Source: Paenibacillus sp. 1_12 (GTDB lineage Bacteria; Bacillota; Bacilli; Paenibacillales; NBRC-103111). Taken from it: a stretch of 64,000 nucleotides of DNA. Of this stretch, positions 31,678 through 40,777 are shown piece by piece. Location: positions 744,001 to 808,000 of the forward strand of contig NZ_FOTE01000002.1 in NCBI RefSeq assembly GCF_900114475.1. Direction: 5' to 3'. The position numbers were made by a program, and so were the translations under genes. Within the stretch, counting starts at the first letter, position 1. Every line of letters begins with the position of its first letter. The notes below the pieces were generated by a model that was not told the DNA's origin, ran no database searches, and saw nothing but the letters and a program-made list of their open reading frames with translations.

Positions 31678-31726
31678 TTGTTACGTTTACGCTTGTAAAC
31701 TATAATTAACGTTTACAGACGTAAAC
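31678..31726 (+). promoter_or_regulatory. blaI-type promoter with twin BlaI operators
   Basis: A -35 TTGTTA (31678-31683), 17 bases, and -10 TATAAT (31701-31706). Two dyads GTTTAC-N4-GTAAAC lie at 31685-31700, filling the spacer, and 31711-31726, just after the -10. Their centres are 26 bases apart. The symmetry and position fit autorepression by the BlaI/MecI dimer encoded next. Confidence 0.8.
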
Positions 31727-31753
31727 AATAATTATTGAAAAAAGGTGAAATCG

Positions 31754-32131
31754 ATGCACGAGTCCCCCCACATTACAGAAGCCGAAAGCGAAATCATGAA
31801 GCTCCTCTGGCAACAAGAGCCCTTGTCCGCTAACGAGATTATTTCGAAGTTAACGCAGCAGATGCAATGGTCGGATCAGACAATCAAAACGTTCCTGAAC
31901 CGATTACATAAGAAAAAGGCAATTCGATTCGAAAAGTCAGGTAGGAACTACTTGTACTATCCGCTAGTTTCGCACGATGAATTTTTAAAGGCTGAGAATC
32001 GATCTTTTCTGAACAGGATTTATAATGGGGCTGTCGGAATGCTGTGCGCAAAATTTATCCAAGAAGAGCAGCTTTCCAAGGAAGATATTGAAGAGCTTCA
32101 ACAAATTTTGGAGAACAAGAAGAAATCATGA
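31754..32131 (+). CDS. BlaI/MecI-family repressor
   Basis: 125 residues from ATG 31754, six bases after AAGGTG; the in-frame GTG at 31745 lies within that site. A winged helix (ITEAESEIMKLLWQQEPLSA, then WSDQTIKTFLNRLHKKKAI) is followed by a dimerisation helix region. It represses its own promoter until cleaved by the partner protease. The stop overlaps the start of the protease gene in ATGA, so the two are translationally coupled. Confidence 0.92.
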   Translation: MHESPHITEAESEIMKLLWQQEPLSANEIISKLTQQMQWSDQTIKTFLNRLHKKKAIRFEKSGRNYLYYPLVSHDEFLKAENRSFLNRIYNGAVGMLCAKFIQEEQLSKEDIEELQQILENKKKS

Positions 32132-34332
32132 AGCTCCTAGAAACAATGTTTTCACTCTTGTTAACCGCGTCACTGGCATCGACGGTAATCCTGTTGTTGG
32201 TACTTCTGATTCGAAAACTGTTCAATAAGCATCTTAGCCCGAGAGTCGTTCATATATTGTGGTTTCTTGTATTGATTAAGCTGTTAGTTCCCATCGCTCC
32301 GCAGAGCGCTATCAGCTTGTTTAATCTGCTGCCGCAAGCTATGCAGGTTGAATGGAATTCAAATCAGAAGAATATGTCTCCCAATTATTCTTCCGATTCC
32401 GATTCCAGTACAATACGACCATTAAAAAATAACGAAGAAAACATATTGCTTTCCGAATCCATCCCTAACCGGACGGAGCAAACAGCCTCTGCTATCGTAT
32501 CACCGTCCCCTCAAAATCAGGGCTATGAGAAAAATCAGCATGGACTAACTTGGCTAACGATCGCGTTACTTATCTGGTTTGGCGGGGTTCTATTTTTAGG
32601 CGGATATTACCTGTTTAGCGCTCTGATATTCAGAACAAGGGTTGGGGAATCCCGTAAGCTCGACAACCAAGAGATACTTACCGTTCTTGAAGCGTGCAAG
32701 AAGAAACTGAACATTAGAAGGCAGATTCACACCTATGAAACCAACCATCTTCGTAGCCCTTGTCTCTATGGCTTATGGAAGCCGAGAATTTATTTGCCCG
32801 AAGATATCGTCACGATCGCCGATTCAAGTCAGCTAACGCACATCCTGATGCATGAACTGACTCATTTCAAGCGCAAGGATTTATGGTGTAATTTCCTGTG
32901 GATGCTTTCCGTTGCCATGCATTGGTATAATCCTTTGGTTTGGCTGGCCGCGAGGAAGATGAAAGCCGACCAGGAGGTGGCCTGCGACGCGAGCGTTCTT
33001 GAAGTGCTGGGCGAGCGTGAAGCTTCGTCCTACGGCATGACCCTGCTCATGCTGTCGCGGTTATTTTCCCGAGGCACCTCGTCCCGGGTTAACCTATCCT
33101 ATTTTGGAGACAACAAGAATGAAACGAAACGGAGAATCATGATGATCACCAAGTTCAAGAAGGGCTCGTACAAGCTATCCGCCGCAGCCATTCTCTTTGT
33201 TCTTGCCTTGAGCGTCATCCTGCTTACCAATGCGTCGGATAGCGAGTCAGATGTTACTACTCCAGCAGCAAACTCCAAGGGGGCACTTCCTTCCATATAC
33301 AACGACTCGTTCATATGGTTTAATAGTCTCGATCGGGCACTCGATTTTCCGAAATATACCTTTAAAGTAGTTGACTACCTTCCTGAAGGTTATCAGATGA
33401 GGGATGTGTTATATTCTAAAAGTTTCACCAGATCCAACGACGCTGACCTTATTGATGTAACATCCATTACTTTTGTATCTAACTTTGGAAATAGAAATGA
33501 AAACACCATAACGGTGAGTACTGCTATCGGCAACGGCAATTTGTTGGAGCACAATCAATTGCTGGGAGCTCACTATCCCCAAGGGACAAACGAGACTCCT
33601 GAATATCAGCAGGAATTTGTTACGATTGGCAATGTCAAAGGCACTTTATTCACAGATACGAGGCGCTACAAGCAAAGGCCAGAAACGGGCAAGAGTTTCT
33701 ACTGGCAGGATGACAGTGTATGGTACGCTATCGATTACTACAGCGAGTATATGTCGCAAGAAGAGTTAGCGAAAATGGTGGAATCCTTTGTTTTACCGCA
33801 GCAAGTTCAGCATGTCCGCTACGACGGAGCGGGAAACTCATTTCCTCTTTATGATGAGACGGATTTGATTGCAGCGAAGAATATTCTCGGCTTCAAGGTG
33901 AAGATCCCGCTCAACTTGAACGACACTGAGGTTGCGTTGAGGGACTTGACCATGTTGAGGGGGAATGATCAGAACACGGGGTACTCGTTTAGGCAAACCG
34001 AGGATGCTCTGTGGAGTACCTATAACGCACCGGTCGATTCCAATAATCGGCATGACCTGCTCATGCTTTACCAGAGCAAAGCTCCACTATTCGATGCAGC
34101 CAAGCTCTCGTTCTCTCGAAAGATAGAGATTAACGGCGTCGAAATGTCGGCATATGCCGACAAGGATCACGTCTACTTTGAACCTAGCCATGACGGCAAC
34201 GGAAGAAAATTATTGAGTCTAACCTATTACTTGTGGAAGCAGGACGGTATTTATTATATTGCCGTTTTCAATGGCATGGACAAGTACCAGGAAGAATACC
34301 TGAAAGCTTTAGTTATGGCTCCCCTGCAATAG
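32128..34332 (+). CDS. BlaR1-type M56 membrane protease with a non-penicillin-binding sensor tail
   Basis: 734 residues. Membrane helices lie near the N-terminus (about 5-65) and at about 140-168. The zinc protease motif HELTH is at 242-246 with the third ligand in DQEVACD (about E283). A membrane segment at about 350-368 leads to an extracellular C-terminal region of about 360 residues. That region shows no SxxK serine or KTG motif of a beta-lactam sensor; parts resemble DUF4367-like domains (KVVDYLPEGYQMRDV). It probably senses a different envelope signal and inactivates the repressor encoded upstream. Confidence 0.85.
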   Translation: MKLLETMFSLLLTASLASTVILLLVLLIRKLFNKHLSPRVVHILWFLVLIKLLVPIAPQSAISLFNLLPQAMQVEWNSNQKNMSPNYSSDSDSSTIRPLKNNEENILLSESIPNRTEQTASAIVSPSPQNQGYEKNQHGLTWLTIALLIWFGGVLFLGGYYLFSALIFRTRVGESRKLDNQEILTVLEACKKKLNIRRQIHTYETNHLRSPCLYGLWKPRIYLPEDIVTIADSSQLTHILMHELTHFKRKDLWCNFLWMLSVAMHWYNPLVWLAARKMKADQEVACDASVLEVLGEREASSYGMTLLMLSRLFSRGTSSRVNLSYFGDNKNETKRRIMMITKFKKGSYKLSAAAILFVLALSVILLTNASDSESDVTTPAANSKGALPSIYNDSFIWFNSLDRALDFPKYTFKVVDYLPEGYQMRDVLYSKSFTRSNDADLIDVTSITFVSNFGNRNENTITVSTAIGNGNLLEHNQLLGAHYPQGTNETPEYQQEFVTIGNVKGTLFTDTRRYKQRPETGKSFYWQDDSVWYAIDYYSEYMSQEELAKMVESFVLPQQVQHVRYDGAGNSFPLYDETDLIAAKNILGFKVKIPLNLNDTEVALRDLTMLRGNDQNTGYSFRQTEDALWSTYNAPVDSNNRHDLLMLYQSKAPLFDAAKLSFSRKIEINGVEMSAYADKDHVYFEPSHDGNGRKLLSLTYYLWKQDGIYYIAVFNGMDKYQEEYLKALVMAPLQ

Positions 34333-34352
34333 ATTTACGACCGGTTAATTCG

Positions 34353-34383
34353 AAACCTCTCTCACCATGGATGGGGGAGGTTT
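34353..34383 (+). terminator. Terminator of the blaI-blaR1-like operon
   Basis: AAACCTC (34353-34359) pairs with GAGGTTT (34377-34383), followed by TATTATCC. It lies 20 bases after the stop. Confidence 0.6.
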
Positions 34384-34404
34384 ATTATCCTACCTGTACT
34401 TGCA

Positions 34405-34800
34405 ATTAGCAAGAAAATATCTGAAACCGAACTGGCGCAGAGACTGTCTCCTAGAAGCAAAAAAAGTTCATGGACTGAATTAAATAAAGAACGTGTCCGC
34501 CGCCTCGAAAAGTTGGGGTTAATGAGAGATGAAGGAAGAAAGGTACTTCCTAATATGGACTACGATTCTTTTAAAATAGATAGCGTTATAGAGCAAAGGC
34601 TACAAGAGGAAAGGCAAGTATATGAGAATTTTTTGGCATTTCCCGTTCTTTATAAAAGAGTTCGAATCGACACAATACAAAGTAATAAAAATCAGCTAGA
34701 AGTATTTAAGAGCAGATTAGACAAATTTATAATCAACACTAAAGAAAATAAAATGTACGGTCAATGGCATGATCATGGACGTCTTCTAGATTACCAATAA
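34405..34800 (+). pseudogene. N-terminally truncated OmdA/YdeI-like gene
   Basis: An open frame continues from the terminator region with no ATG and no ribosome site. From about 34405 it reads like the C-terminal half of the YdeI/OmpD-associated (bacteriocin-protection) family: SETELAQRLSPRSKKSSW, TELNKERVRRLEKLGLM, YKRVRIDTIQ and MYGQWHDHGRLLDY. The N-terminal domain (usually about 75 residues) is absent. The frame could be translated from TTG 34513 as 95 residues, but nothing supports that start. Best read as a decayed fragment. Confidence 0.6.
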
Positions 34801-34817
34801 ACCAAGAAGATAACTAA

Positions 34818-34847
34818 GAGGCCTCTCAGAAAACGCTGAGGGGCCTC
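34818..34847. terminator. Bidirectional hairpin between convergent genes
   Basis: GAGGCCTCTCAG (34818-34829) pairs with CTGAGGGGCCTC (34836-34847). It sits between the OmdA fragment and the convergent permease gene. T-runs are weak on both sides. Confidence 0.55.
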
Positions 34848-34914
34848 GAGCATACAATTGTGGTCTAAATGAGATCAAGAAATCATTTTATATTCTGTCC
34901 TATTCCATTGCTTT

Positions 34915-35736
34915 TTACTTCACAGCACCTTGAGTAATTCCTTTAATAATCCATTTTTGCGCAATCAGATATACGATAACCATCGGGGCGAGAGCAAGCA
35001 GATAAGACGCAAACGCCAAGTTAAAATTCGTGCTAAATTGACCTTGAAATACATACTGCGCAAGAGGCAGCGTATATGATTCCGGCTTACCCAAAATAAT
35101 GAGCGGCAGCATAAAATCATTCCACGTCGACAAGCAGCTTAAAATGGCGATGGTGGCATTAATCGGTGCAAGCAACGGAAAGATTACGCGCCAGAAGGTT
35201 CCATAGGTCGAAGCTCCGTCAACCGTAGCAGCCTCTTCCAATTCAATCGGTATCGTACGGATATAGCCAACATAGACAAAAATGTTAAAAGAGAGCCCAT
35301 ATACGATATAGAGGATAATCAATCCCGGGATGTTGTTCATATGCAAATCCGTTGTAAGCTTTACAATCGGAAGCATAATAATTTGGAAAGGAATAAACAT
35401 CGCACTGATGAAATAAAAATACAAGCTTTTAAAAAACCTACTATTCATATTCCGCGCTATCGCATAGGAAACGAGCGAATTGGTCAGGAGAATAAAACCA
35501 ACCGAACATGCTGTGATAACAAAGCTGTTCTTGAAAGCCGAGAAAAAATTAGTCGCCTCAATGGCATTCGTGAAGTTCTCAAAGTGTAATCCCGTCGGTA
35601 GTGAAAAAATCGATTTCGCCATTTCCTCTGGATTCTTGAGTGCGATAGCAACCGCCATATATAAAGGGAACAAAATCAGTAAAGATCCGAGAGCGATCAA
35701 ACCCGTGATGACCCAGTTCGTGGATTGTTTTGTCAT
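34915..35736 (-). CDS. Sugar ABC transporter permease, MalG type
   Basis: 273 residues, six membrane segments, EAA loop IELEEAATVDGASTYGTFWR and VIFPLLAP. Second permease of a CUT1 importer. Its start overlaps the last base of the upstream permease gene, indicating translational coupling. Confidence 0.93.
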   Translation of the reverse strand: MTKQSTNWVITGLIALGSLLILFPLYMAVAIALKNPEEMAKSIFSLPTGLHFENFTNAIEATNFFSAFKNSFVITACSVGFILLTNSLVSYAIARNMNSRFFKSLYFYFISAMFIPFQIIMLPIVKLTTDLHMNNIPGLIILYIVYGLSFNIFVYVGYIRTIPIELEEAATVDGASTYGTFWRVIFPLLAPINATIAILSCLSTWNDFMLPLIILGKPESYTLPLAQYVFQGQFSTNFNLAFASYLLALAPMVIVYLIAQKWIIKGITQGAVK

Positions 35737-36602
35737 TATGCACCCATCTCCCGTTTTTGCAAAAATTTAAGCTGTATGACGGAGATAACCACAATCACGA
35801 TAAAGTAAATAACCGCATTCGCGGATTGGTAGGCAAATTCTCCACCTTGGAAGCCACCTTGATAAATCAAGTATGCAATGGACTGTGTCGCGCGACCAGG
35901 TCCGCCTCCCGTCAATGCAACGATCTGGTCAAATACCATGAGGGAGCCCTTCATAGCCAGTACCATATTGATCGTGAAGAAGGAAGAAATCATGGGAAAT
36001 GTGATTTTCCAGAACGTCTGCCATTTACCCGCTCCGTCCAAATTGGATGCTTCATAGATATCTTGTGGAATCGTTTGAAGTCCGGATATATATAGAATCG
36101 TGTTAAAAGCAATTCCTTGCCATACAGCTACGATAACAATTCCGATCCAAGCCCATTGTTCATTGCCAAGAATGTTGGTAGACAGAAACTCACTTCCAAG
36201 TTTCTCTCCCCACGTCGGAACAATATTGGCAAAAATATAGTTGAAAATATAACCTACAATAAGTACCCCAAGCACGTTAGGAAGGAAGTAAATACCCCGG
36301 AAAAAATTACGGAATTTAATACGTGAATTTAAACCCAATGCAATGAGCAAACTTATCACATTGATTAAAATAGTTACAACAATAGCATATTTAAAAGTGA
36401 ACAAATACGAGTTAATGACATTGTCATCTTGAAAGAGGCTAATAAAGTTTTTGAAGCCGACAAAGTCGTACCCTTCACTGAATCCGTCCCAATTCGTAAA
36501 GGCGTAATAAATACCTTGTAAAGCAGGAAAGGTATGAAAAGCAAAAAATAAGAGCAACGCTGGTATAGCCATGCTGAAATACGCCGCTTTTTTTGAAACC
36601 AT
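35736..36602 (-). CDS. Sugar ABC transporter permease, MalF type
   Basis: 288 residues with six membrane segments, PALLLFFAFHTFPALQGIYY at the N-terminus and the EAA loop IYEASNLDGAGKWQTFWKIT plus FPMI. It pairs with the following gene and receives substrate from the lipoprotein encoded 70 bases upstream. Confidence 0.93.
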   Translation of the reverse strand: MVSKKAAYFSMAIPALLLFFAFHTFPALQGIYYAFTNWDGFSEGYDFVGFKNFISLFQDDNVINSYLFTFKYAIVVTILINVISLLIALGLNSRIKFRNFFRGIYFLPNVLGVLIVGYIFNYIFANIVPTWGEKLGSEFLSTNILGNEQWAWIGIVIVAVWQGIAFNTILYISGLQTIPQDIYEASNLDGAGKWQTFWKITFPMISSFFTINMVLAMKGSLMVFDQIVALTGGGPGRATQSIAYLIYQGGFQGGEFAYQSANAVIYFIVIVVISVIQLKFLQKREMGA

Positions 36603-36672
36603 GGTGATCCTCCTTTAATAAATAGGGAGAGAGCGCCTTTCGGCGCCCTTCTTCTTCAGATTGCGGCGGCAC

Positions 36673-37935
36673 TTACTTGCGGCTAGCAACTTTATCCCAT
36701 TCGGTATCAAATTGTTTGACATAAGCATCAATATCTTTTTTCTGGAGGTAGCTTTGGATAATGGTGTCCGCTTTTACAGCACCAGGGATGTAGTGATCGG
36801 AGAAGTCTTCAATAGAACCGCTCGCAAACGAAGCGTTTAGACCTTGTACGCTTGCATCGGTTTGGTTCACGTTTTTAACGGCAGAGAAAGCTTTTTGCTC
36901 ATCGATGTAGATTTGAACGTTCTCAGGTTTCAGCATGAATTCAATGAATTTCTTAGCTTCTTCGGCATGCTTGCTATTTTTAGAAATAGTCAGTAGTGTA
37001 TCAACGCCGGACATCACTTTATTTTTGGATGGGTCGTTCGTAGCAGCAAATGGGAACACGCCTAAATCTATGCTCGGATTTGCTTTTATAATTTCTGGAA
37101 TAGCCCATACGCCTTGCAGGTACATCGCTGATTCGCCCTTAGCGAAAGCGGCATTGCCATCATTGTAGCCCTTGCCCATCATATCCTTTTGACCAAAATC
37201 CAGAAGCTTTAATTGCTTCTCAGCTACTTCACGGAATTCTGGGCTGTCAAATTTAACAGAGCCTTTAGATCTTTTATCATAAAAATCAAGGCCAACAATG
37301 TTGGTCGACAAGGAGTTAAACGGGACTAACAAGGTCCACGAGTCTTTAATTGTCAGATAAAACGGCGTTTTGCCCGCATCCTTGACTTTTTGTGCCGTAG
37401 CGATCATTTCATCCCAAGTTTTAGGAACGCTTAAGCCTAGTTCTTTAAATATGGTCTTGTTGTAAATAACACCGCTGGCATTCGCTGTAAAAGGAATCGC
37501 ATATAGTTGATCGGTACTTGTCAGCCTCTTCAACATGTCGATGTAGGAAGGCTGAATATTGGCTATAAGAGGGTCATTCGAAAAGTCAGCAAATAAGCCG
37601 CTTTTGGATAACTGAGCGAACGTATCATTGGCTCCAAGACCCATGACATCAGGTATGTCCTTTTTGGCTACACGCGTTTTCAATACAGTTTCCGCATCTG
37701 GCGGGTTAACTTGAGTCACTACGATGTTCGGATTTGCATCGTTAAACTTTTTAATTAGTGCATCGAAGGAAGCTTTAGCTTCAGTCTTATTTTGGAAAAA
37801 CTCCAGTTTCACTTTTTCCCCTTTTGCTGCTGCCGTATTAGAAGAAGCTTCACTGTTCGTATTTCCGCCTCCGCAACCTGCAATTACCGAAAGTGCAAGG
37901 ACGCTTGTAAAAATAGTTGTAGCTGTTTTTTTCAT
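36673..37935 (-). CDS. Sugar ABC transporter solute-binding lipoprotein
   Basis: 420 residues from ATG 37935, with GGAGGT nine bases upstream; the frame extends to 37950. The signal peptide is MKKTATTIFTSVLALSVIAG with lipobox VIAGC. It is a standard family 1 extracellular sugar-binding protein (FQNKTEAKASFDALIKKFND; ASGVIYNKTIFKELGLSVPK). No glycosidase or ATPase accompanies it, so the sugar is unknown. It is the first gene of the operon controlled by the divergently placed LacI-type operators. Confidence 0.92.
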   Translation of the reverse strand: MKKTATTIFTSVLALSVIAGCGGGNTNSEASSNTAAAKGEKVKLEFFQNKTEAKASFDALIKKFNDANPNIVVTQVNPPDAETVLKTRVAKKDIPDVMGLGANDTFAQLSKSGLFADFSNDPLIANIQPSYIDMLKRLTSTDQLYAIPFTANASGVIYNKTIFKELGLSVPKTWDEMIATAQKVKDAGKTPFYLTIKDSWTLLVPFNSLSTNIVGLDFYDKRSKGSVKFDSPEFREVAEKQLKLLDFGQKDMMGKGYNDGNAAFAKGESAMYLQGVWAIPEIIKANPSIDLGVFPFAATNDPSKNKVMSGVDTLLTISKNSKHAEEAKKFIEFMLKPENVQIYIDEQKAFSAVKNVNQTDASVQGLNASFASGSIEDFSDHYIPGAVKADTIIQSYLQKKDIDAYVKQFDTEWDKVASRK

Positions 37936-37988
37936 CGTGGTGACCTCCATTTTATAAAAGAAATATTGGTGAGACTGATTCTTATAAG

Positions 37989-38003
37989 TAGTAAACGTTT
38001 AAC
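37989..38003. promoter_or_regulatory. LacI-type operator 1
   Basis: AGTAAACGTTTAACC, built around the palindrome AAACGTTT, 54 bases upstream of the binding-protein start. It is the exact reverse complement of operator 2. Confidence 0.75.
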
Positions 38004-38117
38004 CTAATGAGGTAAAAAAAACCATGCAAATCGCTTAATATCACCACCCTTAAATGAGTAAACCATGGTTATTCCATCTATTACAAGGTCTTTTTTACTG
38101 GAAAAACATATTTTTCG

Positions 38118-38132
38118 GGTTAAACGTTTACT
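38118..38132. promoter_or_regulatory. LacI-type operator 2
   Basis: GGTTAAACGTTTACT, the exact reverse complement of operator 1; palindrome centres are 129 bases apart. It lies between the end of the LacI gene and the importer promoter. Confidence 0.7.
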
Positions 38133-38142
38133 AAATTTCCCC

Positions 38143-38166
38143 AAAAAGAAGCCCTTTTCAGGGCTT
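38143..38166 (-). terminator. Terminator of the LacI gene
   Basis: AAGCCCT/AGGGCTT (38149-38155 and 38160-38166), followed on the minus strand by CTTTTT. The stem overlaps the last codons and stop of the gene. Confidence 0.75.
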
Positions 38167-39168
38167 GGATCGCACTGTTTGTCTTTCCACTAGATGATGA
38201 CTTACAATACTGCTCGACACTTGCGTTGAACCTTCTTCGATTAGAGTAATTAATTTTTCCGATGCCATGCGCCCCATCATTGTCAATGGCTGATGAATGG
38301 TAGTCAGCGGCGGATAGATCATTCTTGCTAATTTTAAATCGTCGTAACCTATGATCGAGAGATCATCGGGAATCTTAAGTCCGTGTTCCATAGCCACACT
38401 CATTGCACCTATAGCCATCTCATCGCTTGCTGCAAACAAAGCTGTAAAAGGAGGCGCTTCTGCCAGCAGCTTTTTCATTGCTTTCCTGCTGCCCTCAAGT
38501 ACAAAATCACCGTATGCTACTCGCGATTCGGTATATTCAATTCCATTGTCGGCCAATGCCTGACGGTACCCATCCAAACGTGGGAAGCCCGCTATCTGAT
38601 CCTTAAGCGTACCGCTAATCATTGCGATTTCCCGATGACCCTTCTGAATCAGATAATCTGTCGCATGATAAGCCGCTTGACGATCATCTACCTTAACATA
38701 AGGTATCATATATTTCGGAGTCATCGTATTTACAAGTATGACTGGAACTCTCATTTCCTTAATCGCTTGATAGTACTCATCCTTAAGCACTTCACTCGTG
38801 AAGACAATACCATCTACCTGCTTCTCTCGGAGGACCTGTAAGTACTTCATAGTCCGCTTGCCTTCTTCAGCGGTGTTGCACACAATTACACTGAACCCTT
38901 TTTCTTGAGCAATTTCCTCAATACCATGAAGAATATCAGATGAGAAGCTGCTGGACACATCCGGAAACAGGACACCGATCGTCTGGGTCCTTTTATTAAC
39001 GAGCCCTCTTGCAATCGCATTAGGTTGATACCCCAGCTCTTCCACCGCCCGCATGACCTTTTGTTTAGTCATATTTGAATAACCGGCGAGGTTATGAAGC
39101 ACTCGGGAAACCGTAGCGACAGAAACATCAGCTGCCTTGGCCACATCTTTTATTGTCGGAGGATTCAT
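38158..39168 (-). CDS. LacI-family transcriptional repressor
   Basis: 336 residues. The N-terminal helix-turn-helix and hinge read TIKDVAKAADVSVATVSRVL and NKRTQTIGVLFPDVSSSFSS. A periplasmic-binding-like ligand domain follows (DDRQAAYHATDYLIQKGHRE; GYDDLKLARMIYPPLTTIHQ). It lies just upstream of the sugar importer in the same direction, with matching operators in front of itself and of the importer. It is probably relieved by the imported sugar. Confidence 0.95.
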   Translation of the reverse strand: MNPPTIKDVAKAADVSVATVSRVLHNLAGYSNMTKQKVMRAVEELGYQPNAIARGLVNKRTQTIGVLFPDVSSSFSSDILHGIEEIAQEKGFSVIVCNTAEEGKRTMKYLQVLREKQVDGIVFTSEVLKDEYYQAIKEMRVPVILVNTMTPKYMIPYVKVDDRQAAYHATDYLIQKGHREIAMISGTLKDQIAGFPRLDGYRQALADNGIEYTESRVAYGDFVLEGSRKAMKKLLAEAPPFTALFAASDEMAIGAMSVAMEHGLKIPDDLSIIGYDDLKLARMIYPPLTTIHQPLTMMGRMASEKLITLIEEGSTQVSSSIVSHHLVERQTVRSKP

Positions 39169-39204
39169 AACATCAATTACCTTCTTTACATGACATCATT
39201 TAGT

Positions 39205-39222
39205 TACGTAAACGTTTAAGTA
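39205..39222. promoter_or_regulatory. LacI-type operator 3 (autoregulatory)
   Basis: TACGTAAACGTTTAAGTA contains the same AAACGTTT core (39210-39217), about 40 bases upstream of the LacI start. The position suggests autorepression. Confidence 0.7.
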
Positions 39223-39367
39223 ATCCTAGGATATCCTCCTGATCATAGTTTGTCAAACATTTTTCGAATCGCTTACACATAGCATCGGGGTGCCGCTATA
39301 AGAGGCTGTAATGTGACCTCGTTGTGTTCCTTATCCGTGCCGATGCTATAAGAAAGAATCTTTGAGC

Positions 39368-39570
39368 CTATATAAGATGGACTAAACATCATGACAGCAA
39401 AGAGGCGCTTCGAAAGCAGACCCCTCTTCCAATCGCTGTTGCAGCTAGATTCTTTGTATTCTTAACCCCATAGAGGTAAGCATCCGTCTGCAAAGGCGAA
39501 CACTTCGTTTCTCCAGAAGGGTCCGCTTTCTCCGCACGGGCTGTGTGTTTCTTTGGTTCATCTTAGATAG
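39368..39570. repeat. 203-bp MITE-like repeat, copy 1
   Basis: Imperfect terminal inverted repeats: CTATATAAGATGGACTAAAC at the left, and at the right the complement of CTATCTAAGATGAACCAAAG. An inner inverted repeat GAAAGCAGACCC / GGGTCCGCTTTC extends the symmetry. It matches copy 2 over its full length with about 90 percent identity and no length change. It contains no ORF. The ends contain TATA and could reflect insertion at a TA dinucleotide. Confidence 0.8.
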
Positions 39571-39644
39571 ACTAAGTAAGCAAATTTAGACATCGAGGAA
39601 AAGCTCCCCAATTCCTAAGCTATTAGCTGGAATAGCGTGAAAAA

Positions 39645-39671
39645 GGCAGCCGTTTATTGGTACCGGCTGCC
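39645..39671 (-). terminator. Terminator of the alpha/beta hydrolase gene
   Basis: GGCAGCCG (39645-39652) pairs with CGGCTGCC (39664-39671). T5 follows on the minus strand. It lies about 118 bases past the hydrolase stop. Confidence 0.7.
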
Positions 39672-39788
39672 TACGTTTATTTATTGAACTCTTGTCCTTT
39701 AGAGGAAGCTCATCTGTCAAAAGTTAACTTTCAAAATATAGGAATAAGATACCCCATTTTACCGGCATTCAACACAAACTGATCGAGG

Positions 39789-40574
39789 TTATTGCGGATA
39801 GGAATCTAATTTTGTTATGAAGCTATGCGTAACTTCTAATGCTTCCTCCAGATACGGGGTTGTGTGATGAAATGGATGCTCTCCTCCAAAAAAATGATCC
39901 GCATCGCGTATGCTGACATAGGTTTGATTGGGAGCTGCTTCCTTCAACAGCCGCTGCCCCTCAAGCAAAGCTTCCCGATCCTTGTTTCCTTGGATAATAA
40001 GCACTGGTGACGTAAGAGAAGCAAGAAGACGAGCTGTGTCGAATCTCTGCTTGTTATGCTCCACATCATCATTAATAAAGGGGTTCGGGTTTCCAGCAAC
40101 TGCTTTAGGAGGAGGTCCGCCGTTCCAGGCAATAACAGCGCTAATATATGAATGCTCGGCGGCAAAGATGATGTTGCTTCCGCCTGCCCTACTGTGCCCA
40201 AGCAGGGTGATACGGTCTATATCGGCTTGCTCGGCTAATGGCAGCTTATGCTCTCTTAGATTAGCGAGTATAGCCCCCAAATCAGATAATTCTCTGGACA
40301 CTGTGCTCAGTCTTTGAACGGAAACCTCATCGGCTCCACTGTTCTGGGCACCCACACGTGAAAAGTCAAAATGAACTACGTAGAATCCGCGTTCTGCAAA
40401 CCACGCTGTGACATAAGGCCAGAATCCCCAATCTTTATATCCTCTAAACCCGTGGCTGATTACCAAAACCGGTTTTGCGATCTGTTCCTCAACAAGCGTA
40501 GCTTCTCCTCGAATAAATAATTCGTTTTCCAGATTAATCCGAAAATCCTTCTTCACAACAAGCGCATTTCCCAA
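39789..40574 (-). CDS. Alpha/beta hydrolase (dienelactone hydrolase / S9-like)
   Basis: About 261 residues from TTG 40574, which is eight bases after AAGGAG; the frame is open to 40625 without a better ribosome site. Signatures: oxyanion region VLVISHGFRGYKDWGFWPYV, nucleophile elbow LLGHSRAGG, Asp in IQGNKDREAL and His in ADHFFGG. Cytoplasmic serine hydrolase for an ester or acyl substrate that cannot be specified. Monocistronic. The start codon choice is uncertain. Confidence 0.85.
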   Translation of the reverse strand: MGNALVVKKDFRINLENELFIRGEATLVEEQIAKPVLVISHGFRGYKDWGFWPYVTAWFAERGFYVVHFDFSRVGAQNSGADEVSVQRLSTVSRELSDLGAILANLREHKLPLAEQADIDRITLLGHSRAGGSNIIFAAEHSYISAVIAWNGGPPPKAVAGNPNPFINDDVEHNKQRFDTARLLASLTSPVLIIQGNKDREALLEGQRLLKEAAPNQTYVSIRDADHFFGGEHPFHHTTPYLEEALEVTHSFITKLDSYPQ

Positions 40575-40777
40575 ATAGCTCACTCCTTCTTTTAAATCAT
40601 TTAGATATAAAATAAAAAAAGACATTCTTTATGAAAAGAGAATGTCTCCGTTTAAACGGTGTCCACACATGCTATGGAATACCAAAAGTTTTTTAAAATA
40701 GGATCAAAATTCATTATTCCTATATGATTAATAAGAATATAACAATCCTTTGAGGAACTGTCAATTAAATATTTCCA

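Noticed and set aside
31233-31744. Possible riboswitch (for example S-box or T-box) before the sulfur-like operon
   Set aside because: The promoter is only about 57 bases from the start codon, which leaves no room for such a leader, and no conserved core was seen.
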